Assembly: GCA_036924285.1 (NCBI GenBank)
Contig: JAYKYS010000017.1
Coordinates: forward strand, 353,501-417,500
DNA length: 64,000 bases
Reading direction: 5' to 3'
DNA from: Asterella californica
Lineage: Eukaryota > Streptophyta > Marchantiopsida > Marchantiales > Aytoniaceae
The translations under genes and the position numbers were made by a program. Of the stretch, positions 1-10,235 are shown piece by piece. Each line of letters starts with the position of its first letter. Within the stretch, counting starts at the first letter, position 1. The notes under the pieces are model-generated. The model worked only from the letters and a program-made list of their open reading frames with translations. It searched no databases and was not told the origin of the DNA.

Positions 1-911
1 GGTATATGCATGAGTGAACTTAGCATTTTTCCCTTCAAGATTCATGGTGTGCTTCCATCAAAGCCATCAGAGGTGACCCTTGAGTGAGAGACAGGTCCGA
101 CATTTGCAGATTCATCGGTGGCGATCGTGGAGGTTGAGAGATCGGGGGGGTAGTTGATCGATGAGATCGTGGAGGGTTTACAGCACGATGATGTCATTCT
201 CTGTCTATGTTGTCTACTCTTGTCTACGTTCTCCACGATCTCTTCTTGAGATCGGAGGTGCAGACCTACTCTATGTGTACCCAACTCTATGTGTAACCTC
301 TCGTTCTATACGCAAAAAATCTCCTAGAACCTCCATGAAACTCATCCGCTCACACCTCGTGATCTAGAGTTTGTCACAAGTCACAACAACTACAACTTTG
401 TGCACTCTTCTCGAACGAAAATGAAGAAAGAACATGTCCGTGAAATGTAGGTGTACAAAATGAGAAAAACGTCGAAAGAACTAACGAACAAAAGTTAAAA
501 CTAGACCAAATGAGGTCAGAAATGGACGCACGATACCTTGAAATTCCAACTAATCAGACAAGTATTTGTTTTGGACTCAAGTGCTAAAACTTTCATTTTG
601 GTCAAAAAAATCCGCTTGAAAATCTACCGCTGGAAAGCTCCAAATTGACTGAAACTTGACCGAGTATACAATTCGCACCTTCTGAACAAGATAGTCTTTA
701 TTGGACTGGTTGACAGATTTCAGCGAGAAAAAATCATCTAGGTCTCTAAAATCACATTCAAAGTTTCTGGTGACGAAAGAAACGATTTCGTCTCACCCGA
801 ACGCATCAGCAGGAGTGCTCAACGTCAGACACAACTCCAGCTGCTCTCTCCTATACTTCTCCATGCACAAACTCCATCTTGCTCATCAGCAAGGGACACG
901 CGCTCTCTATT

Positions 912-923
912 GCTCTGATACCA
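912..923 (-). promoter_or_regulatory. primer-binding site, initiator tRNA-Met (copia F)
   Basis: The plus strand reads gctctgatacca, the reverse complement of TGGTATCAGAGC, directly beside the LTR end at 924. Confidence 0.85.
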
Positions 924-1157
924 TGTAGAAAGATCAATACTTGTAAGAAGACATTCCAAGAAGAAAAATTGAATAGACAAGGAAGTAAAATAGGAATGAG
1001 ATGAGAGAGGCTTTGCCTCTCCATGTATATATAGTGGAGGTGAGTACAAGGGAAACTCTAATGATGGGTTAGTCCTCTAACTAACTATATGCAATTACTC
1101 TAACCACTCTGGTTTATATTAGTCGTCGATCTACTAGAGCTTGGGACTATATCAACA
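924..1157 (-). repeat. 5' LTR of copia family F (234 bp)
   Basis: In the element's orientation the LTR runs TGTTGATATAG...TTTCTACA, so it has TG...CA ends and abuts the tRNA-Met PBS directly. A TATATATA box near 1024-1031 is followed on the sense strand by a 7-bp-stem hairpin (gagaggc/gcctctc with an AAA loop), a plausible promoter and start of the R region. The base after it (1158 onward, acttag...) would be the target-site side. No second copy of this LTR occurs in the window. Confidence 0.75.
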
Positions 1158-2591
1158 ACTTAGTGGATGATTGGATGTGTACGTGTGTCGATAACAATAG
1201 AACTTGTACCAAAAAGACTATATCAAGTATCAAAGTGGAAAGAGAAGAAGTACCTTAAGAAAGATCAGGGTTTTATGTATCTAGAAGCAGTTGCGTTGGT
1301 CTTAAGTTAGTTGAAAGCTCCAAAAGTTATTTATAGTAAACTTAGAATTATCAAACTTAACAATATGCAACCAAAGTTGAGAATAATTGTTACACTTACT
1401 TAAGACAAATAGCCATCATTCATGCATAGTTTAGATGAAAAGGTCTTTTTGGGGTTTAAGTACTCCAGAAATATCCCTCTAGAAGAGCTAGAATTCTAAC
1501 CTTATGTTAAATATTACAAACCAATGGATAATGGACAATATCTTGTGTGGTTCTCTAAAAGAAATAGTGAACAAAATAATCATTGAAATACCTACCAACA
1601 AAATGTATAAACCAATGCTTCCATTTTTATGTTTTTAGGTTAAAATGTGCAGATAACTTCCGTACTCTTACTAGTAAGATCTCCAAGCGTTATATAGAAG
1701 TAAGCACCACAAGATTACTGCCATTGATACATGTTCTAGTTGTTCGTGTAGATATGCATCTAGGTGTTATCTTGTGAGAAAAGCATGCAAGTTATTTAGT
1801 CTATGATAACTTCAACACATTTGATGTTAACTTTTGTTTCTTCGAAAAGTTGAAGCAAGCACCGACAATCAACCAAAATGAAATAATATTGCAAGTACTT
1901 CCCTTTCCAACAAAACCAGTAGGCAAGGATGGTTCTACATGATGCATTGTTTCTGTTTGTTTGAACAGTGATTGCAAACTGCCAAATCTCATATGCTTCA
2001 TATGGAACTTTTGTTGGAGCGAGCTAATATCATCCCTAAGTGGAATCGTAAGTGCCATATTGGGTGCGTAACTTCATCATTCATTCCCATTGCATTTTTC
2101 TCGAGATCTGATGACAAGGCTAGATACATTAAAACCACGCGATGATCATATAACTGTATGCATGAAGCTAGTATTACAAGTATGATTACAATAAATCTGG
2201 AAGAAAATACGATAATATACACAAAAGCTCATCACCACTGAATTCAGTTTTGTTAATCCTAAAATGTCTTCATGTGACTCCGAGCTAGTCTGTTGGTCAC
2301 GCACCAAAGTTCTCACAATGTACGGTCTTCGTTCCATTTCCACAACGCGACCGGAGTAGACGAAAACTGCATATCCTTCCCCACGGCCATGTACATCTGA
2401 TTTCGTGTTCTCTTATACAAAATGTGTAAGTTTTATATGGAAATATTATAATAAGTTATTATCATTATTAAATTAATTTATAATTGATATGTTAACCAAT
2501 CTCTGAGATGCCAGCAGACCTTATTATAACGGGGTATAAATTCAAAACCTTGTTTATCAAAAAATAAAAATGAATCCAACACAAGCGCTTT
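1158..2591. other. AT-rich DNA, no recognisable gene
   Basis: About 1.4 kb of AT-rich sequence. A minus-strand reading frame of 85 codons at 1801-2058 is the longest, but it resembles no family I can name and has no supporting splice structure. I see no RNA gene, LTR or tandem repeat here. Confidence 0.5.
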
Positions 2592-3370
2592 AGATTTGTG
2601 CAGGCTATGCATATGATTAGATGATTTGTGTAGAGGCAGATCGAGAGTTGGATATTAGAGAAATTTTAGACATAAGGAGAGAGGACTGGAGTGCTTCGGT
2701 TATTTGTGAAAGAGAGTTGGACCGTTATGGTCGTTCTAAAGTCCAAACTTGTTGTCTTTGTATCGGGATGAGCAACAAGTTCTCTACGAAATTGAAGACA
2801 ATACGAAGTTTCATCTAGCGGTATGAGAGTTGTGAGGCAAATTGACTCATAAAGAAACGTTTACATCAGATTGTTGTTTACATATGTCTTGACGTTGGGT
2901 TATTCTTTGCGATCAAGGAGTCTTCACTTATGCAAAGGTGAAGACCGTACGTGGATTGGGTTGTTGATTTGCGTGTGATGAGCGAATTTGAGCCGTTGAG
3001 GTTGATTTACATCATTTTGTTTTCTTCTTGCGAACAAATTTCTTGTATGGTTTTGAGAGAAGAACTCCAAACTGCTTGTTTGGAGTCTCATTGAGATATA
3101 CGTAATCATATCAACCTACAGGGGAGAAGGATCTCATAAAAGATGATTCGTTTGGATGGTGTGTGCGGATTTAAGCCGTAGGGAGGATGTTGTGGAGTTT
3201 CAGTCACCTACGATCAAAATTTGGACATATCTTGGCTGTTGGATGTTGGATCTTAGGATTTTTGGAGCCTATGAAGTCGAGAAGAAGGACCCTATCAGTT
3301 TTTGAACATCATTCAGCAAAAGAAAAAAGTCTCCAGATCAACGTTCTTCGACTTCTTTACTACATTTTCC
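2592..3370 (+). repeat. decayed LTR fragment of the gypsy G2 family
   Basis: The segment aligns by eye with the middle and late part of the G2 5' LTR (15962-16790). Matching landmarks in the same order include gtgaaagagagttggaccgt, the following ...gtccaaacttg..., gaattgaagacaatacgaag-type sequence, a tccaaactgcttgtttggag hairpin-like block, and gaccctatca. Divergence is heavy with many transitions, so this is a much older insertion than G2 itself. Neither LTR end nor an internal region is identifiable, so it is probably a solo-LTR remnant. Confidence 0.75.
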
Positions 3371-4791
3371 TAACCTTGTTCTACCATGAGAAGAAGATGT
3401 TCATCCATGGATGAAATATTCTCCTAGAGGGTGTTAGCAAGGGACTTGATAGACTAGGGGTGCACATTCCATGAGTACATCCAAGAGTTAGCTATGAAGG
3501 TGGGTAGTGCCTCCGCTCGGCATTTATCTACATTTCTAGTATCTTGTGCTTGGATCAGCAGGAGATGACCTTGGAGGAGACAACTCTCTTATTACGCATT
3601 GTGTCCTCACATGGTACACACACAGCCCTTGGAGATGACTTCTCAAATGGAATAGAGGTTGAAGGAGCTCTTGCTACTATGAGCTAGGAGATTCTGGATT
3701 TTGATAGATTGATATATTCCCTAGACCTTCCCAAGGATTGGAAGACTTATTCTACACAGTAGCAGCAATAGTTCATCATAAGACTATGTCAACTTGGAGA
3801 GAGTTCCTCTTACACACCTCGGAGGAGCACCAGGAACAAAGGTGTTTCTACAGCAAGTAGCAAATGAACTCTTATCCGTGTGACCACTCATACTCTTAGT
3901 ACGTGAGCCTCTATCTCTTTTTCATACCTCATGTGATCTCCTATGCAGTATGAAAAGATTACTTGCAGCATGAGGTAATCTCCACCATGGAGGAGTTACA
4001 TAAGATTGTAGTGAGAGAGAACATCAATACCGTTGGTATGGGACTAAGGAAGACTATTCTTCAGCACTTGAAGTAGAAGGAAGTCAACGTCTGGTGGAAT
4101 CTAAGATTCCACTTGAGATTGAAGCTAATTGGATTTGCGAGCTTGATATTATAGAGAAAGTGTATGCAAATTCTATACCAAATAATGGTATAATTTAAAA
4201 GTTTTTAAATAAACTATTAAAACATAAATTTGGTGAGGGAAAGATGCTAGCGCACTTTGTTAGCTTAAAAAATCAAACCTTTAGCTGCATCGAATGAGAA
4301 TCCCATTTTTTTAAGTATAGCTATTAAGGTTTGCTTGTTTGAATAATATATGTAGTAGTTCTGACAGCGAGCTTCTTTTTGCTGCATCTTTCACTATTCG
4401 ACATCAATTTTTATAGGTCTTCGGATTAATCTGAAGAAGTAATATTCTCAGCTATGTGAGATATTATGAATTATATACATTCATGCTATACATTGTTAAA
4501 GTTAACGAGTTTTATTATCAAAATTTAGAATAAGTTTTAACCGTTTTTTATCAACATTGTTATATTTCACTTGAATCTAGCAATGGCCACTTTAGATAAT
4601 CATAAACCTTTACAGCCCAAGGTATAATTTGCAAGTGCAAATGAGATGAGTATGAGTCAATCAGAAGACTTGATACATGGAAAGACAACGACCCAACGAT
4701 GTGGACTTTACTGTGGAAACTGCCTCAACAAGCACATTTCACAAAGGGGAAGGGGTGCTAGCTCCTTGCTTCAACGCAGTTCAAACTATTC
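3371..4791. other. degenerate, unassigned sequence
   Basis: The first part (about 3420-4150) has purine-rich, coding-like texture (GGAGGAG, GAAGGAAG runs) on the plus strand but is interrupted by many stops. It could be a rotted gag-like segment following the G2-family LTR relic, but no motif survives to prove it. From about 4170 to 4600 the sequence becomes AT-rich and featureless. Confidence 0.35.
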
Positions 4792-5047
4792 ATGGGAGAG
4801 ATGTTAATCAGGCTATGTGGTTTTGTCCAGAATATCTTTACATCAGATAGAAATCATAGTTCCATAATGATATTGCAGGTGGAACTCCAAAAGTCTTCCA
4901 AGTTCTCCAAGGCACAAACATATCACAAGAAGAAGTTGACTACTTCACTAGTGCCAAGATCCACCTTGTACCTCCACAAAACATGTATGTGAATGACCAA
5001 CTGACTACGGTTTTCCTACAATCCAAGAGGTCAAGATTGATGTAAAC

Positions 5048-5365
5048 TTGTACCCTGAGAAGATAGAAGAGGTGGACCACAATTTCAGGTTCACCAAACG
5101 AGGGTCCAAGAATTATCATAGAAAATCAATGCCATCAGATTCATGTTCAGCTGGTATGGCAAGCGACTGGAGTAAAGAGATTAATTGTATCCAAGAATTA
5201 TCTATCCTCACTTCCAATAATCGAGGCAAGATGTTTAGAATATTAACTCACGAGGATTCTGGTGGTAGTTCTCGCGAGTACATAGTTCAGATTTGCAGCA
5301 AGAAGATAATCTTATTTATCCTTGTAAGCACATATATTCGATGTTCAAGAGGATTTTCAAGCTAG
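5048..5365 (+). CDS. unassigned 105-codon reading frame
   Basis: An open frame of 105 codons; the codon taken as start is TTG and there is no convincing ATG context. The frame is already open upstream. The first half is polar and charged (VDHNFRFTKRGS), and the last 20 residues are hydrophobic. I recognise no domain. In an AT-rich non-coding neighbourhood a frame of this length can occur by chance, so this may be a decayed exon or nothing. Confidence 0.15.
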   Translation: MYPEKIEEVDHNFRFTKRGSKNYHRKSMPSDSCSAGMASDWSKEINCIQELSILTSNNRGKMFRILTHEDSGGSSREYIVQICSKKIILFILVSTYIRCSRGFSS

Positions 5366-5982
5366 ATTTACAACGCAGTAGTGTACTACATCATCATGCA
5401 ATTACATGTAGCAAAGTTATCTAAATTTTGGCCACACAATCGATATCTGACTATCTCTTCAACTATGCTTTTAGAGCATGACAACAAATTGTTTTTGTGA
5501 TATCTTTTGGTATTTTTTGAGGTCTATTGTGATGTATGTCTTATATATTCACACCTCCAGTGGTAAGCTAGCATATTTCGCTAGCTCAATGATCCGCTTG
5601 GCATCGGTTTTCGCTAGCTTGTTACTGATAATATTGTTACTGTTACCCTACTTTTCCCCGTTTAAAAGTTATCTTTAGTAAATTGAGATAATTTTAGAGT
5701 GAAAATTTCAATAATTAATACATTTCAAGTTTTGTGTGTGTGTTATCGTGTTAAACTAAGCACTCCGGAAACCTGAAACAAAAATATTAAGTACATATAA
5801 AGGCAATGATATATCTAAGTATTCATTTAAGAAAATAAGTCTCATAAGCTTGATTTGTATCATTTCGACATTACTGGTCTGCACATTTATGTAGGTACGA
5901 GAGGATGAGTATATAGTATATGCAAATAGGGTAGTTCGAAATACGTATATTTTGACTTTAGTACATCTTCCTAAGAACTCTT

Positions 5983-6691
5983 TTGATGTATGACCAAAAC
6001 TCAAAGAAGTTAAATACTAATACCAGATTTGCTAACCTGTTTGCAGTTGGTCTGGGTATATATCTTCTTTGGTCATCAGGATTGTTGTGGCCAGCTTTAA
6101 AATCTCTCTGCATTCCATGTAAACTATGCTTTTCAATCGGAAGTACAGTTGTGAAGGAGTCATCTCGAAGAAGGCCAAGAGCATATTCGGGTTATGAAGA
6201 CTACTCAGACGAATAGAGAATCTCAAACCCTAGGATCATTGCTGCAGCGTCTCATGCAACCTAGAACGATGATAATAACTCCAGGGCTGAAACATTGCAA
6301 CACAATAAATCTGCACCTAACTTTAACCGGGAGGAAATACTGGACAGTTTCTTACGTTCTTACACTCCAGAAGTTTGCTCTTGTATAAAACAATTGCCGA
6401 GTTACGTTCGTAAAAACAGTACGCTAAGTTTATCGGAGCATGTCCATGAGTTATATAGTATCACTTTGAAAAGATGGGCACCAGACGTAGGAAAATGGTT
6501 TCTTGAGACATGTCACATGTCGCCCTTGCATGTCAAAGCTCATTAAGTCGGCTCATACTTTTTCCCTCCACCACTACGAGAATTTAACATTAATTCATTA
6601 TACATACTCGTAAATGTTATTGACTCTTTCTTGCAGGCCGATGTTTGTATCTTTACCCATGAATGCACATACATGCACAATCCTAAAGCCT
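5983..6691 (+). pseudogene. candidate exons of an unrecognised cellular gene
   Basis: Two plus-strand reading frames lie back to back. The first (5983-6216) holds a hydrophobic stretch (GLGIYLLWSSGLLWPAL) preceded by an acceptor-like tgtttgcag at 6037-6045. The second (stop at 6546) is open from a CTAG at 6261-6264 and has ordinary protein composition (REEILDSFLRSYTPEVCSC ... LSEHVHELYSITLKRW). A GT inside its last codons (about 6533) could splice to a tttcttgcag acceptor near 6636, giving a short Cys/His-containing tail ending at TAA near 6690. This gene model is inference: no family was recognised, the two frames do not join without a splice or frameshift, and expression is unknown. Confidence 0.25.
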
Positions 6692-6718
6692 AAACCCATG
6701 AGTTCGGGAAGCATGAGT

Positions 6719-6866
6719 TTAGGGTCTAGGGTCTAGGGTTTCGAGTATCCATGAGTTTAGGATATTAGAGTTTTAGAGTGTAGGGTTAAGCGGTTAAGGG
6801 CTTTGGGTTTAGGGTTTCCATTAGGGTTTAGGGTAAACCCTAAACCCTAATGGAAACCCTTAAATG
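6719..6866. repeat. interstitial telomere-type repeat with perfect 50-bp palindrome
   Basis: Degenerate TTTAGGG-type units (agggtctagggtctagggttt, then tagggttaag, gggtttagggtttcc) lead into a perfect palindrome at 6811-6860. The left arm 6811-6834 and right arm 6837-6860 are exact reverse complements (24 bp each) around an AA spacer. Each arm contains two TTTAGGG/CCCTAAA units oriented head to head. TTTAGGG is the telomere repeat of most plants. This is an internal telomere-like scar rather than a chromosome end, because ordinary sequence continues on both sides. Confidence 0.85.
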
Positions 6867-7485
6867 GAAACCTCTAAACTATGTATATTAACAATTAAAA
6901 TAATTCAGAAACCAATGTCAGTTTCTGCCAAAATTTAATTTCTGCGACTAAAGTTTTCTGTGAATTAAAATTTATACTTTATATCGTTTATGCATTTATT
7001 GTGATTTCTTCATCCAATAAGACTCTATTAACTCAATCGTAGAACATTGACTCATACTTTTGCCAAAGTACTATCTTAATTCATTACATGAATTACAGTC
7101 CAGCTTGACTACTACATACTATATGTGTAGGTGATCTAAATATGTATTAATCTAAATATAAATACTATATATGTATAGTTATACATATAGTTTGATATAT
7201 ATTTGGTTTTAATTGATTAACCATACTTCTCCTAATAGATACAAGAAGGTAATTCTCAAACTGACTTATGATAATTCTTACACGAACTTATGCCTTTAAA
7301 CCCTAATATATTCATAATATCTGTTCATTTCTAACCCTATATAACTTAAATACACATGTAGTGTCATTTTGAATTTACATGTAACACTTTAATTTTATTC
7401 ATATATCAAATAGTTTATGCATCTGATCTGATGTCTCGTCAAAAAATACCATTATGTTGATTTCATCTTATTATGTGAAAACAGT
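6867..7485. other. AT-rich spacer with first copy of a dispersed repeat
   Basis: No gene is seen. The segment around 7088-7375 (tccagcttgactactacata ... tttctaaccctatataactt) recurs in diverged form at 8553-8780, and a shorter trace recurs near 7820. Confidence 0.45.
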
Positions 7486-8412
7486 AGGAGGATTCATGAC
7501 TTGCATCTCAGCTCTTAACGTCAACAACCCTCAACTGACAATGTTCTCCATTCTTGATTTATTTATCTTACAGTAGCATTTAACATCATGTTTTAAACTG
7601 TACTCCAATTTATCCTTGGATGTATTTTGTTACAGTATTGATACTCCACACTCGTCATGACTACTTACATGTAATGCTACATCTTCTCTTTTTATTAACT
7701 CATATAAAGGTTGATTCAAAGTTTAAATAAAATATGATATCGATTTAGGATGAATTATCAAGCGAACAACCACTAATATTTTCTCTAGTCCTTTGGTTTC
7801 TGTATTGTCTTGAATATAATTACAAATTGACTATTATATATATAACAGTTTAGTATAAGTTACATTTTAGTGAGCAACTTGACTTGTTCTCGCGATACAA
7901 GAAAAGTCACAAGAAATTCACATCAACTTGACTTAGATGACAATAATATGACAGTTAAATAACCATGGGAATTTCTAGACGATAATAAAATGAAGTATGA
8001 ACTTGAACTCTTGTGTTCTCTTGTAGTATGAAACTTTAATTTCTTCATATAATATCATTTAATCAACTTAATCTTATTATATCAAAGTAGTACGACGATT
8101 CACGATTTTCTCTTCTCTTAATATCAACAACCCTCAACTGGTAATGTTCTCCATTCTTGATTTATTTTTTCTTATAGTAGCATTTAACATCATGTTTTTT
8201 TAACTTTACTCCAATTTATCCTTGGATGTATTCTGTTACAGTACTGATATTCCATACTCGTCATGACTACTTACATGTAAAATTACATCTTCCCTTTCCA
8301 TTAACTCGTATAAACTCATGTAAAGGTTGATTCAAAGTTTAAATAAACGATGATCTCGATTTAGGATGAATTACCAAGCGAACAACCATTAATATTTTCT
8401 CTACTCCCTTGT
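7486..8412 (+). repeat. pair of ~315-bp direct repeats, AT-rich
   Basis: Copy 1 (about 7486-7798) and copy 2 (about 8094-8412) share long near-identical runs in the same order: caacaaccctcaactg, atgttctccattcttgattt, tttatccttggatgta, ctcgtcatgactacttacat, gattcaaagtttaaataaa and tttaggatgaatta. They are about 600 bp apart. Together with the flanking diverged copies at 7088, 7820 and 8553 they indicate an imperfect higher-order duplication of about 0.7 kb. No coding frame is present. Confidence 0.75.
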
Positions 8413-8914
8413 TTTTTCCTATTGACTTTAACCTTATCTTTATGTACTGAAGTTAGTCTTTATCGTGTCATTACATTTTTTCTCTTTTATCATATGGAAG
8501 CTTATTCATTGTTAAAAACATACAAGATCATGATATAGGTATGAATATCAATTCCAGCTTAACTACTATATACAAAAGAGTTTGATATATATTCACTTTT
8601 AATGAGTAACTTATCTTATCAAATACAAGAACTTAAGATCAACATTTGTCAAATGTCACTTACATTATTTTGGACCCTTTTACACTAAGTGGAAACATTC
8701 CTCTGATATAAACCCTAAGATACTCGTAGCTGCTCATTTCTAACCCTAGAACTGAGATACACATGCAGTATCAATTTAATATCAGCACCTCCTAACATAC
8801 GTGACCTTAAGTATAACTTAGAAGATGTGCAAGGATCTTTATGTGATCCAGTTATCAAGAAGAAAATTCATCATTGTTTACTTTGAAGATCTCGCTGTTA
8901 GAAAACATACCCAA

Positions 8915-9440
8915 ACTCGTATTTACCACCAATTTCATTTATCCGATCTCAGGTATATCATTGATAAGATGATAGAGAATTAAAATAAAGACAAGTCAGC
9001 TTATAAGTTCTCTTTCCTTGAGAATAATTACTGTATACAATTAGTAGATCTTTTGGTGATATAATATCGTACTTATTCGTCATTACAATGTAGCTGTAGA
9101 CATAGCTGTAAGAAAATATATATGAAAAGAATTATCAAATATATTTCTCACTAAATGAATAAGATATGTTTATAAAAGATAAATTAAAAATAAAAATACA
9201 TTATATCATCTCCGTATTATGAATGCAGCATAGTTATACCCGTATTTACCACTAAATGAATGGTTTTGTTCTTTATTGTATATTTTAGCACATATATAGG
9301 TATATTATTGCTAAAATCATGGAGAATATAAATACAGATAAACAAATTTATAAGTTCTCTCGGCTAGACAACAATTATGATTGGAAATATAAAATTTTTA
9401 GATTTTTTGGTGATATAATACTTTCTTTACCCACGTTTTA
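8915..9440 (+). repeat. second AT-rich direct repeat pair
   Basis: The blocks 8915-9085 and 9238-9440 share the ordered landmarks cgtatttaccac, aggtatatcattg/aggtatattattg, taagttctct and ttttggtgatataata. They are diverged and AT-rich with no reading frame. This looks like another local duplication of non-coding DNA or decayed transposon ends. Confidence 0.6.
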
Positions 9441-9492
9441 TATTTTTTCAGGACTTTCTATCTAATTATCAGTTACAGTTATATTCGGCTGA

Positions 9493-9760
9493 TTAAACGG
9501 TCCCCATTTGACCTGAAAAGTCCCCCGCGGGTAACCAACAGTACTCCTCACACCTAAAATGTAATTGAGCCAATTCCATGGAGCCACCCTCGAGATCTGG
9601 ATAGATCTGTACCCACATGTAGGCAGCGGAGACTGTTTTAGTGGATATGGGTCGCGTATTCGGGAGCTTCATGAATATCGATAAGCCGATGATCTTGAAA
9701 TTCACCATGCACGTGCTCCAAGAGAAAAAAATCCTGGTGGAAAAAGAATTAATGCAAGTT
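9493..9760 (-). pseudogene. possible gene fragment, unrecognised
   Basis: Base composition changes abruptly here to about 50% GC within AT-rich surroundings. A minus-strand frame (stop at 9493, upstream part of a 121-codon ORF) encodes a compact segment with ordinary protein composition (SAAYMWVQIYPDLEGG, LHFRCEEYCWLPAGDFSGQ). I do not recognise it. It lies immediately upstream of the D-family relic and may be a captured or truncated exon. Confidence 0.2.
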
Positions 9761-10235
9761 TGCAGGTTAACATTATGAGTGTTATGACTTACTGAGCAAG
9801 AGCTTTCACTTCTGCAACAAAGTGATAGGTGCAAGAAAAGTGATATCAGAATTGACATTTCGATGAGCGCGAACTCGAGGTAGCAGCTGAAGACTAGACT
9901 CTTGAAGAGATACGAAGTGGATCAACGTTCCTAAGAAAAGTCCAAGAAATGGTTGACACCAGGATCAGATCGACTCGAGCTAACAACGAGGTACAATCAG
10001 GAGATGATAATCGGCTACCTCCGCCCCACTGATGAAGAAGCCTAGTACCAACTGCGACACTTATGCAACAAGATGGATTATAGAGCATTGTGAGTTTCGT
10101 GACCTACTGAGCAAGAGCTTCCGCGAGCACAACAAGGCTAAAGGTGCACGAAATTAACAACTTGATCGAGAAGTTGAGAATAGATGAACCCTAAGTGGTC
10201 TTCTAAACCAAAGTTGGAACATTGGATAAGGACGT
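9761..10235 (+). repeat. decayed D-family gypsy LTR end, leader and second LTR piece
   Basis: 9771-10084 aligns with the D element from the end of its 5' LTR through the primer site and leader (D 52105-52470). Landmarks are gacttactgagcaagagct, gtgatatcagaattg where D has the PBS tggtatcagagctaac, agatcgactcgagcta, and gatgaagaagcctagtacca. At 10085-10160 the LTR-end motif gacctactgagcaagagctt appears a second time. From about 10190 the sequence matches the early part of the D LTR (aagttggaacattgg), which resumes at 36105 after the G1 insertion. All of it is too decayed to code. Confidence 0.75.

Larger units (their letters stand above)
1..1157 (-). mobile_element. copia family F, 5' end (LTR, PBS, leader)
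   Basis: Read on the minus strand, this is an LTR (924-1157) followed by a primer-binding site (912-923) identical to the TGGTATCAGAGC initiator tRNA-Met PBS used by plant copia elements. Then comes at least 900 bp of leader running off the left edge of the window. No gag reading frame could be recognised in the visible part, where only ORFs of 60-80 codons are open. The visible piece may therefore be a long untranslated leader, a decayed gag or a non-autonomous derivative. It is unrelated in sequence to the copia B/C/E family. The missing 3' end lies outside the window, so completeness and target duplication cannot be judged. Confidence 0.7.

Noticed and set aside
6719..6866. True chromosome end
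   Set aside because: Only a few degenerate repeat units, in palindromic orientation, with kilobases of other sequence on both sides.
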